From contig JAFKAC010000021.1 in the NCBI GenBank assembly GCA_025766275.1, positions 248,001 through 312,000 on the forward strand: a stretch of 64,000 bases of DNA, given 5' to 3'. The position numbers were made by a program, and so were the translations under genes. This stretch comes from Lactarius indigo (lineage: Eukaryota > Basidiomycota > Agaricomycetes > Russulales > Russulaceae). Each line of letters opens with the position of its first letter. Position 1 is the first letter of the stretch. Below, piece after piece: positions 12,501 through 24,551 of this stretch. Under the pieces are notes generated by a model. The model worked only from the letters and a program-made list of their open reading frames with translations. It did not search any database and was not told the DNA's origin.

Positions 12501-14809
12501 GCATTGCAAATACTGGCGGAGTGTTATGCTCGATCCAACGTTCGATTGGCGCCCTGACCAGCAGACCATTGTTTCCTTGTTTGCCTCGCCATCCCACTGA
12601 TTATCGATTATTAGACACGTCCCACGTACTGCAATTACAATACCGACCACTCTATGTCTTCCGGTATGTATGGTATTAGGGGTTTTCAGCACAATGGCAC
12701 GAGGTAGATGAGTCCTATATGCTGCCAAGCACACGTGTGGATCGTGGCAGCTACGATATGGAACCATTTACCGTTTGTAGATGGTGCCGAAGCGTCGCAG
12801 AACGTTCTGAACCAGGTGTGATGTAAGCTCGTCCATTATGTACCTCTCATTGTTGGCAAACCCTGATTATTTCTCACAAGTCCCACCATCTCATAACGAC
12901 GTCCCGCCCCTCTAAGTTTACAGTACCACATCACTATCACTTCCTCCGTTGTCGCATTCCCTGAGCTTCCTTCTCTCCTATCCTAGCTACCAGTACCACC
13001 ACGGACTGGACCCGTCTCTCTTATGATCAATTTCCTCCTATGCCCAGTTTCGCAACCTTGTCGCGAATTACTAGCATCTACGCTCGTCCCGTGGTTACTA
13101 GGGTAGCACTCCTGTATTTGAGTACAGGCGACGGGTGGTGTGTAGAGTCAGCTTCAGGCTAGTCTGCTCACCTGTCAGCAATCCTATCATAATAGCCCTC
13201 TTCGCCCTCGCCCTCTATCTCCGTTTTTGCCCCATTCAATTCCTCGATTTATCGCCACTGCCGAGGCAGCACTACTGTACCTCCTGCAAGTGGGGGGGAC
13301 CAGAACCACTTATTCGGGCTCAGACAGCCGACCGACGCTCGCGCCGAGCGTGACAGTTAGGATCAACATTGCGACCACTACTTTTGCGCGAATGATTCGG
13401 CGCAGCCTGGACGATGGCCCAATGATCCGCGCCCAAGTCTATTGCGGTTGGTATGTACTGATTCACTTGCTACGTCTTTGGCAGTGAGCCCACAAAGCCA
13501 AGAGCCCATACATCGCTGGCTTCTACTCATGGGATCGGATGCAGAGGTTAGAAGTGCGGCCGACATTCGCTTGATAAATTGGCATTGGTTCCTCCATGCC
13601 AGTTTATCAAGCGAATGCGTATCACCTTTTCGACAATCCCCTGTGCAAAAGGAAAGCTGCGAGTGACCCGGATCGCAGGGCCACAATTTGTAGGTACTTC
13701 CGCTTTAATCCCCCCCAATCGATCCTTGGTCCGCTTGCACAGGGCGTCCTCTTTCAACAAATAGTCACCGTTTCTGACCGTGGTAGGGTCGGCACCGTCC
13801 TCTAGCCTCTACTTGTACTCGGCAAGGATTTCGAAGCCTGCGTCACAGTTCTTCAGCTCCTTGCTCCTTGAAAGGACCCGTCGGATCGCCGAACAGGAGC
13901 TTCACGATCTCATAATTGGGTAGGCCTTCGTGCGCTCTACGCCGTGAGAGGGCGTCGGCCACTGACCGATGCCTGCCAGGCCTATAATGGCTCCATGTGA
14001 CTTCAGTACAAGCTCCAGAATACGAAAAACAGAACGAAGATCCGATTACGGCATCCAGCGCCTTTTTTCATATTACTCATCTGATCCGGGTGAATTGTTT
14101 CGTGGCACCCCGCTAGCTCGCGTCCGTGGGCCTTGTCCACCCTCGGAACCCCACAGTCCCGAGGGAATGATCGTAACGGGTCAAGTCACGCCGGATTACT
14201 ACAAGCCGCCGAGGACTGGGTTGGGCGAGAACGCCAGCACTCCAGCGCACACGCAGCCACGGAGGCCTCTTGTTCTGAATTTCCTGTACAAGGAATGTGC
14301 CGTGCTTCGTAGACCGTCAGCTGATGACGATTCTAGAACACATCCGCATGTCCCCTCTATCCCAGAGCGGAGTTCACCGGTCCGCCCCTCCTATAGACAC
14401 CAGTTGACCCTCGACTCCACCAACACCCTCTCAGTAATCCTGTCCCTTCAGGCTACTGCATAGAAGAGCGTATAGATTTAACTCTTCATAAGACAATTAT
14501 GAGCTCCAGGGAATGGACCTCCGAGATAGCATGTACAGTAGGTATGATACGGCGCGCGGTGTTTTCCTTTCACAGAAACACTAGACTACAAAATGCATTT
14601 CTTTTGCCTCGCGTTCACCACGGGTCAAGTCCGCATCCGACGCCGAGGGGTGTAAGCCGAGGTCGATATCCACCGTCTTGTGAATGGTAACTTGAACCTG
14701 TCCCGAGGGCATAGTACTGGCTATCCGTGGTGGGGGGAGTCGGGAACTAAGTCGGGAACTGGTGAAGACGCAAGATCAATTTAAAAGGAATTCTGCCAGT
14801 GGCTAGGAC
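12501..14809. other. Unassigned 2.3 kb region, possibly gene remnants
   Basis: Several open frames (for example 13969-14463 plus and 13548-13760 minus) show no recognisable domain. On the minus strand 13540-13900 has short stretches that look protein-like in alternating frames, suggesting an unrecognised or decayed gene. It contains the inverted repeat at 13564-13617. Confidence 0.35.
13564..13617. repeat. Near-perfect 22 bp inverted repeat (hairpin)
   Basis: Left arm 13564-13585 and right arm 13596-13617 are reverse complements with one mismatch, separated by a 10 base loop (TGGTTCCTCC). The left arm starts CATTCGCTTGATAAA. Confidence 0.85.
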
Positions 14810-15963
14810 TCACTGGTATGTGGGGTTGATATACTCAAAGAGATCGCGATACACTCGCGTTGCCATGATGACCCTGTAGATCATGACGGTAAGATTATGC
14901 GAAATGAAATTGTGGGGAAAACGTACATGATAACCACTGGAGCGATGGAGCACATATACACCACGTGAGAAAAACAGGAGTACAGGCGAAACAGAGTACG
15001 TACTATGAGGTGTCTGGAACATCTGCGGATCATAACTAATTAGCTTTTCTATCTTGGAATGCAGCGTCATCAGACATACCAGGTTCCATCCGTCTGTAGG
15101 AGGGGAAAGAGAGCAAATTCCAATCGGTTATGAGTAGGTGTTAATAGTTCTTGCCTACGTACCATCGATATTTACCCAGCTCAACGTCTGTCAACCCCGG
15201 TATCACTAAACGTACACCTCGAAAACAGAAAAGAGTGCATACAGCAGGTAGAATTTCCGACAAAGCCGCAACAAAGATCCACGAAAGGCCCTGAGTTATG
15301 TACACGCTGCTCAGAAAACCACCCGACCTGAATGGATGGAAACACACCTGAAGGTACAGTACTCTCCATAGACCAGTCGTGTTGCGCTTGTTCAGCACAC
15401 CGGCAAACATCACGGTCAGTAGAACCACATCCGTGATGAAGTTAACTGTGATGCCCCAGCGGAAACGTGCCGTCTGCGTGATGAAACATGCGTTGAGGGC
15501 AGGTTCCCATACTACCGACCCTTGCATTACACCTAAGGTGAGGATCAGACAGTCAGTTGAGCTAGAATAAGTGAGGGAGAAGGGGCGAAGTGGTCTCACT
15601 GTAGGTGGCAGTGCCGATGTTACACAGCCAGATCGATGCAGTAAAAACGAGAACGGTGAGGCTTCTCCCCCAAATTGCCACTCTACATTCGTTAGAGGTA
15701 AGGAGTAGGTATCACGGCAAGAAAAAACACGAACCCGCGGAGGAGAATTAGAAGGGATGAGAATGCGATGCCAAAATATGAGAAGGCCTGAGAATTAGGA
15801 GCGAGCTCAAGTCAGTTGAATGTGTCGATGCGCCCAAGTAGCGTGGACGCCGTACCAGAAGCGCACGGAACCACGCCTCGCAGTTGAAATGGTGTGTAAG
15901 ATTGAAACCAGCAATGAGGGTGATTATTGACGCGAGGCACAGGGTACGACATAGTTCATATGC
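14810..15963 (-). CDS. Basidiomycete multi-pass (about 7 TM) integral membrane protein, 5' end unresolved
   Basis: Exons read on the minus strand give a run of transmembrane segments in the order known from a large uncharacterised basidiomycete membrane-protein family. They are AYELCRTLCLASIITLIAGF, NCEAWFRALL, AFSYFGIAFSSLLILLR, VAIWGRSLTVLVFTASIWL, a FRWGITVNFITDVVLLTVMF segment, GLSWIFVAALSEILPA, and a C-terminal VIMATRVYRDLFEYINPTYQ before the stop at 14810-14812. Introns of 40-120 bases join these; the junction ATY-SVMQGS removes about 15543-15601. The exon starting at 15963 follows a CCTACAG acceptor. One or two N-terminal exons should lie between about 15970 and 16480 but I could not fix them. 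No function is known; a receptor-like role would be a guess. Confidence 0.6.
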
Positions 15964-18900
15964 CTGTAGGAAGCACAATGAAAGGCACGTTGACCCTGAA
16001 CGAAATCAGTGATGACTTACTACAAAGGACCATCGGAACCGACGCCGGCCAGTGAAGACCTCCCACTCAAATTGCGCAGTCGATACCCATTCCCAGCTAT
16101 GCGATGGCCTCTAAGAAACCAAAGCACTTCGGTGCTGAGGAATGTGCTCACATATATATGCCCCCAAATACGTGGACGAGTTTTACAGTTACAACTGTAA
16201 GGTGTGATCAGTACACTGCAAACTGATCAAGGGCGGAGAGGATAACATACCAAGTGAATTGTTTGTCGGGCTCATCTAGACGGCCCCTGACCAAGAGCGA
16301 GGGAAGGTGGGGAAGGGAAACGCCCAATGCGCTCAGAGGGGCAGCTCTTACATAGTTGTTCCGGAGACCAAACGTGATGCTTTGATCTGTGAGGACTGTG
16401 CGGAGTTCGAGACATAAGGAGAAACTTATCAACGGCTCGGCAAAGCCGGTCAAGGAACCAATTACAGCACATGCTTGCTAAAAATGGCTACCACTGATGG
16501 GAGCAAAATGTCAGGTTTGACAAATTTCTGACAGCTGGTACTGTGCTGTAGATCTATGATATACATTCGGAATTCTCAGATGCAGTCGAACAAAATGATC
16601 AACTCCTGATCTCGAAGCGCGAAGTAAACACTAGGTTGCGCCGCTCACCCACATCACTGAATACACCAGTTGCTGCGCACTACCACCCCAATCCGCCGCT
16701 GACGAAGCGGAGCTTGAGAAGCAGCATCACGAGCCACCCCAACAAGCGAATGGTGTTGATCCCAACTTGAAAGTACAGTACCGCGATGTTCCATATCGAG
16801 TTCGGTTGCCTGCAGCGGACTGGTGGTCACGATCCAACCGTCACACCATTGGCTCCAGGTTAGGACCTGGTTGTAAATCTGTAGTTCTTTGCCCAGGACA
16901 CGTCGTGTCTTGACAACTCCCACCCATACAATTGTGGGGTCCACGGCCATTCAATTTACTTATCTGGTGAGAAAGTGCGGCGCTTGTTGCATTCTGTGAT
17001 AGGAAATATTGGGGTGGAATAACGAAATGCGATGTCGAGAATGTCTTTTTACCACAGTGATACGAGGCACGCCCCTAATCGAATCGACCCAGAGAAAGTG
17101 AGGTGTCAGCTCCTCTCAAGTGTGGGTAAATGGATGAAAAGGGCGAGGGGTAAAACTACTGGAGACAAGGGAGTTACCATTCTCCGGAAAGGACCACTTT
17201 TGTCGTGATGGCGCTAGAAGCACACATAAATTTGGTGTCAGCCCGAACAACCCGAACAACTAGTACGGTAATCGTCGGGTACCAGACACCCTAAGTGTGG
17301 AGCTGCGCTCGCTCAAAGCATGGATTTTACTCGCATAACAGGTAAAGACGCGGGAGATAGCTACTGTACAACCGAATGAATAGTTTCTTGAATGGTTCTC
17401 GGGATTAGAAGAGCTACATCATATATAAGCTGGGGTACTAAATCGAAAACGGAGGGTGCGGCCGGTGCGGCGTCGCGCAGGTATGAAACTAGAATTGGCG
17501 AGCTACACGATGCATTAGCCCCCTGTCGAGTACGTAACCCACAACGTCCAGCCTGAGAGATTGCGTCAGATTTCCCACGTAGACACAATCCGGTCATTTC
17601 CCAGCACCGAATATCTTGTACGTGAGCTTCGATTTTGCTGACAGGTGCGCAATCCTCACCTCGCAACCTTACACACCGAATGTCAGTGGTCCCGACGACA
17701 ACCAAGACCTTAACTAAGGCACAAAGGAGTGGTGAGAAATAAATTGCACGCGGATGATGGCATTCCAACGGGACAGATGCTGCGGCCACTTCAGATTACA
17801 GTAGATCAAAAAAAAAAGAACTGTGGCGCGCTTGGTGGCGCGTTTCAAAGTCCCATACAAGGGGGAAGATATATGAGAGAGATGGAGACCACAACTGGCA
17901 CTCGAACAGCGTATGAGACGTTAATAGCACCCAAGTTGCTGTACTGTACTGCAATGGCAAAAAATTGGGGTGACAACTCGAGGTGACCGGCGTCGACGAG
18001 TGCCAGTGTCAGGTCCCAGTCCCGTGAGAAAGCAGCTTACGTAGTGAGATCAAGTAAGCAAGATCGAAGGAACCGTTGGTCTCAATGATTTCAGTTTTGG
18101 CGTTCTGGACCCTTTCGTCCTTTCTCACCCAGGGGCCAGGGCATTGACGATTCGATGAAATTGAGCTAGCTGTGTTTCATCCGACGATTGGTTATATAAC
18201 AGCTCCCATGTAGAGTTCAGCTGTCCCTCGAAAACGTCGCAAAAAAGGACATCCTCACATTTGCAAGCCTAGGGATCATCGTGCCGCGTAATATGCAAAT
18301 TGGGCGTAATGGTGTTTTTTTTTTTTTGAAGCGTCATGGTGTTACAGGGCGACATTTCTCTGTTCAATTGGTTCCTGTCGGCACATACCTCTTGTAGTTT
18401 GGATAATCCGCCATGCAATATTCCAAACGAATATGTGCTGCCTTCAATTCCAAAATCGGCAGATGCCGCTGGGTGCCGTGATTCGTGGCTCACCAATACC
18501 GGTTTCTCTTCTAGTGTGATCCCGTTTTGCGTATTTTCTTGGTCACCACAGCATGACCCCCTTATCAATGTTTTTTTGAACTGCTCTGCTTCCCGTCAGT
18601 CAGCAAGGTTGTCTTATTGTTACTGGCCTTGGCGCCATGCAGGCCTCAGACTCCGCGACATTTGAATGAAGGCTCGAATGGTTCTGCTTTCTCATGGCTC
18701 TCTCGGTAATCCGGCTACTCGTTTTCCGTCCCATTACGCGCCATCCGTGCTTCGTGCCCATCGTCATAAAGGACGACACCAGCGTCGACAAATGGAACAC
18801 ACTGATAGATACGTTATCACAGAGCGTCGTCTTATGGCTGTCCCAACCTCACACCTGGTGAGAATAGATTCTTCTTCGACGTCGCCAACGGTTTCCTTCT

Positions 18901-19746
18901 ACCTCGATGGTGGACGTCACTGGTCAGACGAAAGTAATTACATAGATAAATCATAGGACTTGAACCTCCGTTTTTCGCATTTGTCAGTTCAACTCATATG
19001 CAGCCAAGTCGAACAATGAACAGTGTTTTAAACTGATATCTCTTTCACTGTGCATCGTATTATCGCAACGTTCTGCTCTTTTCAATCTGTCTGGATATAT
19101 CGACTTTCAAGATGACTTCCTTTGCATCGCTGGTCCTCTGTTCCATCGCGCATTCTCCCCGTCCGTCTAGCTTCTCGCATCTGCATTACTTCATCATTCC
19201 ACCTCTCACCTGTCCTCAGAAAGGACAAGAACAACACTGAGAAATGGAGCAAGGAACCATCCTTGCGTACTCACAGAGCAAGACAAGCGAGAATTATACG
19301 TAGAGTGGCTGCAACATCGTGGCAGTTTTCTTTCCCTTCGCACTCCTTTTCCAGTCTTTAATACACTCCCCCCATTCACTTTCGGGAAGCAAGACACGCT
19401 CGAAAACATGCTCTTCTCTCCGATCTCGTGGTAACTCACGAACATAGGGATTCCTGTCTCCGTGGCAAAGGCGTTATTCAATTTCACCTGTCTGATTCCC
19501 CCCCATCCCTGTCATTTATATGAAGGCGATAGCGCCCATGCGAAGGTGCCCCATCGCAACGTCCATACATGAGCGGAATTTCTTACGTCGGCATCAGCCC
19601 CTATGGAACACCAGGAACACTCAACGAGCGCGAAGGATGCCGAGGTGGCCAAGCACAGCAATGTGACACGAAGAACGGTAGGGGAATATATGCGGAATAT
19701 GCGGCTGTGCGAGCAATCGGGGAAACGGACGAAGGGCGAACTAATC
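15964..19746. other. Largely unassigned 3.8 kb
   Basis: Probably includes the first exon(s) of the membrane-protein gene up to about 16480. The remainder has scattered open frames (16654-16950 minus, 17361-17789 minus, 18336-18665 plus) without recognisable motifs. A plus-strand stretch near 18720-18840 reads protein-like (FRPITRHPCFVPIVIKDD) but has no family I can name. A T14 run is at about 18316. Confidence 0.35.
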
Positions 19747-21998
19747 TTAGTTCGCAACGATCAGTTTCGCTGCTCGCTCTGCGAACGGCGTAGAGAAGCT
19801 GCTTGAGGGTGGGCCGCCGGGACGTACGGCTGAAAAAGGTACCGCATCAGGCCATCGGCCGGGGGCCCAATTACTGAAGCCCACGTACCAATACGCTCGC
19901 ATCGACAATCCGAAGGCCAACTGTCTTCTTCACGCCGAAATCCGGGTTGACGACACCATGCGAGGAGCTGTTCGGGGACATGAAGGCGGTGCTGAATGGA
20001 TGAAACACGGTGGCAGCGTGGTTGCGCGCATACGCCTCAATTTGGGCATCAGTCTTGGCCCCAGCAAGAGCGCCAAATGGTCCAATCACGTAGTCCCTCC
20101 ACGCTGGCGCCGCGGCGAACCGAAGCGCCGCCTTTACCCCTTCGCGGATAGTAAAGATGTCAAAGTTCGAGTTGAGGAGCGCTGGGTCGATGTTAGGAGC
20201 GGCGAAAGGGTTTGCAGAAGCAAGGGTGATTGATCCGCCTGCGGCATTCCGCATTTAGAAGCGCTGGTAATATCAAGGAACATCACTCACGAGAGGTGGG
20301 CGTTATCAGGTTGCTGGCAATCGTCATGAAGTGGCCCGTGGTAGGCGGTGAGTCAACGAATGACGCGAACTCATTCTAAGGACAGAAGCTCAACGACAAT
20401 CCACGATGGGACGCTTCCGGGTGAGGGCTTACAGCAAAGATAAATTCGTAATGTGGGGCTTGCGGGCCGGAAGACGGATCATTCACCGTCTTGAAAATTG
20501 TGGCGTTTTTCGGTAGCCTCAACCAGCCTATTTCAGACGTGGCAGTCGAGGCAAACGGACCAGTGTGGGACTGTCCCCACTGTGCTAGATCATTTAGGAA
20601 TAGCGTCGCGTTTCGGCCGATATCGTCATTAGTAAAGTTGGAATTAACCGAGAACACATTTGAAAGTATGACGTGGTCTTGCATGTTTTTTCCCACGTCG
20701 GGGAGGTTTACGATCGTCCGAATGTTGAACTGACTGAGCTGTGTGCTGTCACCGATTCCCGACAGCATCAGTAACTGCGGTGTGTTGACTGCGCCGGCAG
20801 CGAGTATGACCTCCTTCGTAGCATTACGGGAAAAGAGTGGGCCTGGCCGTTGTCATGTCAAATAGGCATGAGTGCAACCAGAGGTCTCCTACCATAAGCG
20901 GATTGGGCGAATTGGACGCCACGGAAAATGGGTAGACCACCTCGGGTGCCAGTTTGAACCACCTTGGTCACCTGGGTGTTAGTTAAAACGTCCAGATTCG
21001 ACCTGGAGAGCACCGGCGTTAAGGTATGAGACAGAGGCACTGCTCCTCTGGCCACCGCCGATTGAGAACTGGGTCCAACCTTACGCCGAGCGATGGGGTT
21101 ACATTCGAGAATTTGGGTGAGCAAAACAGAACACACCTATTCCTAGTGGATTTCCAGAGTTCATAGTCCTTGTTGAAAGGAAACTCGGCGAGCTGCGACG
21201 ACGTGTTGAAGATCCGACAGTCGAGAGCAGTCCTGTCTTGAACACTGATCTTGACGGGGCCATTCGAACCGTGGATCGCAGGATTGATCTCCCCTGTCGT
21301 GTCGTGACCATCCGGGGGGGAAACTAGGGTCTCCACCTGAGGGTCGGAGTCAGGCCGTGGCAGCGACGTGTCGGAAAGGGAGCGGATAATACCCCTATCA
21401 AGGTACTCCGAAGAGAGTTCCACGACCATCCAGAGTCACCAGTAACTTGGGCCAATCGATCAAAGTCGCTTGCTGGTCCACGGGTCCAAACCATAAAATC
21501 TGGGATATACTAAGTCTGTAGTCACCGCTTCTGAATGTGACTCAACGTACTGATTGAAGTGGACCCACCGAGGGTACGTCCGCGAGGATACGCGATGGAA
21601 CGCCCTCCCAAACCGGTCTGAGGGACTGTGGTATAGTTCCATGAGACAACAGACGGCGCAAGTGTCGTGGCAAGGAACGGAATAGGAATAAAAGGATCGA
21701 CCGTATCGCTAGGGTATATAAGGTAAATGAATGTAGAAATGAAAATAACATCGACGAACCTTGGTCCAGCTTCGATTAAAAGCACACGATTTTTCGGATT
21801 TGCGCTCAGCCTATTTGCCAAAACACTGCCCCCCACGCCCGCTGGACAAGTGTCAGAGCGAAAGAGATCCGCAGACGCACAGACGTACCTCCCACGATGA
21901 TATATGTGTAAGATGCATTAGGCAAGCGTCGAAAGGTCGGTATATACCGCAGCCCAAACGGACTTCAAAAAGAGAGCAGTGATGAGGGAAACGCGCAT
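19747..21998 (-). pseudogene. Aryl-alcohol-oxidase-like GMC oxidoreductase, copy A (frame-broken)
   Basis: Extracellular FAD alcohol oxidase family. From the ATG 21998 a hydrophobic signal peptide (MRVSLITALFLKSVWAA) leads to the split nucleotide-binding motif [50 protein letters not shown], [16 protein letters not shown] (signature 2) and the catalytic-site motif TVFHPFSTAFMS follow. The second catalytic His is in AAHPQA of the last exon. Intron positions match copies B-F. Compared with the intact paralogues it has extra single bases near 21924, 21166, 19798 and 19784, each shifting the frame. The expected stop is TAA at 19747-19749. It is the only copy on the minus strand and sits on the other side of the conserved gene island from the array. 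Dead gene or sequencing error cannot be separated here. Confidence 0.8.
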
Positions 21999-22185
21999 GG
22001 CGGGAGCCGCAAACAAAAGAAAGTTTGCAGCATCACGACGCTTGAATCATGGCTTTATGGGGTTCGTTGTTTTGTTGGGAAGTGGGGGGCTTCTGGGCGG
22101 CTAAAATGAACTCATAATTCCCAAGGGCACATTTGACATGTGCGACGGAGACATGCCCAGAAGCGCCCAACCTGTCCGCTCAAAC
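21999..22185 (-). promoter_or_regulatory. Conserved 5' module of GMC copy A
   Basis: Read on the minus strand it carries GCTTCTGGGC, then CCCTTGGGAATTATGAGTTC, then a CATAAA box, then GATGCTGCAAACTTTC, and a TT/CC-rich leader ending just before the ATG. The same blocks in the same order precede the other array members. Confidence 0.6.
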
Positions 22186-22655
22186 AGAGACAGAAGAACC
22201 AGTTATGGCAAGACGGGGAATACAATAAAGGGCCATCAAGAAGCATTCAACGAGTGGACCAATTGGTCCCGAGGTAACCCTCGCCATGGTATCAAGGGGT
22301 AGGACCACTCACTGCTAGTAGAGAAAATAGCTTGCGGTGTGAGTTAGTACCTGCGGTAGCGGAGACCACAAACTATTCCAATTAGTGCGCACAACACATT
22401 TGCTGGCATATATTCACGGAACAGGATTTGATTCTCGCCAGTTGCAGCAGCACCAGTGAAGCCACCTACTGACGATGCCGTGGCAATCACAGGCACGGCC
22501 GCGGGTTAACGTACGGGTCAACGTTTAGAACTGAAAGGTCCAGCTTGGTCACAGCGCTCCGAAGTGCGGGTATATATTATGTAATCAATCGACAGCATTG
22601 TTCGCTTTGCGTTATTGACCTACAGCATCTGCGCCGTACTTATTACGGCCTTGAA
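22186..22655. other. Divergent intergenic region between GMC copy A and RPA49
   Basis: No coding signal. It should contain the RPA49 promoter; no TATA box or other clear element was identified. Confidence 0.4.
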
Positions 22656-24321
22656 ATGATGTCAACAGCATCCTCGCTCCGAAAGCGAAAGCGTGGTCTA
22701 TCAGACGCAAATGAATCCGGATTGCTCTCTCTAGAGCTTTCGAGTGTGCCAGTCACTCAGGTTGGGCCAGTGCTCGGTGTGTGTGGCCGTTTTTGCACCA
22801 GTCCCACATTTTCTTTCCTGATTCGCTTGGACCAGCAAGCTTCCCGTCTCTTACGCCTCCAAAGGACACCGCGTTCAATAGCTTCGTTAGGGAAGAGGAT
22901 GAGGGAAAGGAGTTTGCAAAGCGACTGAGTACTATTGCAGGCGAGACGGATGCCGTCGAGTTCTCGGGCTCTACAATAGAAGGAAGCGACGGAATCGGGA
23001 GCAGGTTTCAGTTTCTCTCGGGATTCCGGAAGGACGATGCGCTCACCTTTCCTTGTGTAGATACTTTCTCGCACTGCATCGACCGGGGTCCTCGAAACTT
23101 ATCTTGCACCCCACTCCCTTGTATCTGATGGAGCGCCAGGTCAAGGCTCTCAGGAACTTTAAGCCCATAGAACCCAACACTTCAGAGCGTCTGCATGCAC
23201 GCAACGTGCTAGGTGAGGCATTCGGGACGAAAAAGGCCAAGGCGGCCATACGCGCGCATGAACGCAACAAGGTAGATGTCAGTGTGATGGAGGCCGTAGC
23301 AGACGTGTTGCAGGACCGGATAGAGGAGGGGACTGAGAACCTTCCTACTCGAGGTGCGTCTCGGGCTCTCTGCGCGAAATACATTCGTTTATCTAGGTGG
23401 TCAGAGAAAATGGAGGAGGCCGTCAATGCTGCAGCGTCTCATCCCAGCTTACAACGCAGATGCCGAGAGACCAGAGGATATCTATCCTCTGCACAATATC
23501 ATCTCAGAGCAAGAGTGGGCTGCGCTCGATGGTCTGCTTCACAAACTCAAAAATGAACCTGATGACCGCGCGAGAGTTCGACTCCTGCCGAACGCTCGCA
23601 GTGATTGGCTGCGCCAGCATTTGATGCTTGCATATTCTGTCCCCAAACCCAAACCCAAAGTTGTGTTCGTACCTTTGTGCCTTGTTCGCCATCCGTTTTA
23701 CTCACGGGTTCCAACGTGGAATAGCAAGATGTTGATTTACGCCTCAGTGATGTTCACATTCCATGGAGTAGTCAAGAGAGGTGTCCCGGATAGAACTGTG
23801 ATATTGGAGCGTCTGGCACCTGCTCCGGAGGCTGTGGTCGACGGTATTCTCTCACGATTTACTGAGACACCAAGGGGGTCTATCCAGTACGTTGCGTCTC
23901 CCCTCCGCATTATCTTGGCTTATACGGGCACCCAGGGCACAGATGACAACCGAAAACGAGACCAGCCTTCTCACCCACCTATTCTCTCTTTGCTTGAAGG
24001 CCGACGACCATGCGACAGATACAGCGTTGATTGCGGCTGATCTTAAAATATCCTCTAAAAGGTGCCCGCTCCAAATGATGCACGTGGTGATTGACTGACG
24101 TTGTTTCAAAGAGTGAATGATTTGTTCAGATCGCTCGGTAAGCGTTTCACTCGATGATGGTGCGACTGGTTCTCATTAACACATTTTTAGGGTGTACCGT
24201 CGGCAAGCTTTCCCAGCAGGACCTGAAGCGTCTTGGGCTCCCAGATAGCGTAGCTAATGAGAAGCGTGCAGTCCTAAAGACCCCGCTTACTTTCCCCAAA
24301 CCCAGGAGGCGGCGTGCGTGA
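22656..24321 (+). CDS. RPA49: RNA polymerase I subunit RPA49 (A49/POLR1E)
   Basis: Subunit of nuclear RNA polymerase I that, with A34.5, supports initiation and elongation on rDNA. Start at ATG 22656 (or 22659). Exon 1 ends 22776 and introns 22777-22835 and 23003-23060 are GT-AG. The A49 family blocks appear in order: VGPVLASFPSLTPPKDTAFN, VREEDEGKEFAKR, IAGETDAVEF, APLY-like HPTPLYLMERQVKALRNF, then YNADAERPEDIYPLHNIISE and ILSRFTETPRG. The C-terminal tandem winged-helix part contains SLLTHLFSLCLKADD and KR-VNDLFRSLGCTVGKL, ending TFPKPRRRRA with TGA 24319-24321. A +1 shift is likely near 23434 (EKMEEAVNAA then RLIPAYN); an alternative acceptor at 23396 keeps a frame but gives a poorer protein. 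The junction near 23886-23942 is also one base off. Conserved single-copy gene. Confidence 0.85.
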
Positions 24322-24551
24322 CTAATCAGAATGTAAACAATTGAGATATCGCAATCGGGTGATGTTGTTGTAATTGAGTTTGAGTAATCCGGAGACCGGG
24401 CCGATAGAGCTCGCGTCGATGAGAATTTTGAAAAATTCGATGCAAAAACGACAAACTCGAAAACAGGCTTTGCGTCGGTCGCGCTTGCACGGAGGGTTTA
24501 TGAAAATTATTCTATGATCACAGTCTTACTGAAGCCGCGGCGAATCCTGAC

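Noticed and set aside
13969..14463. 164-codon plus-strand open frame
   Set aside because: No recognisable domain, unusual composition, no splice context; likely chance.
17361..17789. 142-codon minus-strand open frame
   Set aside because: No family recognised and no neighbouring exons extending it.
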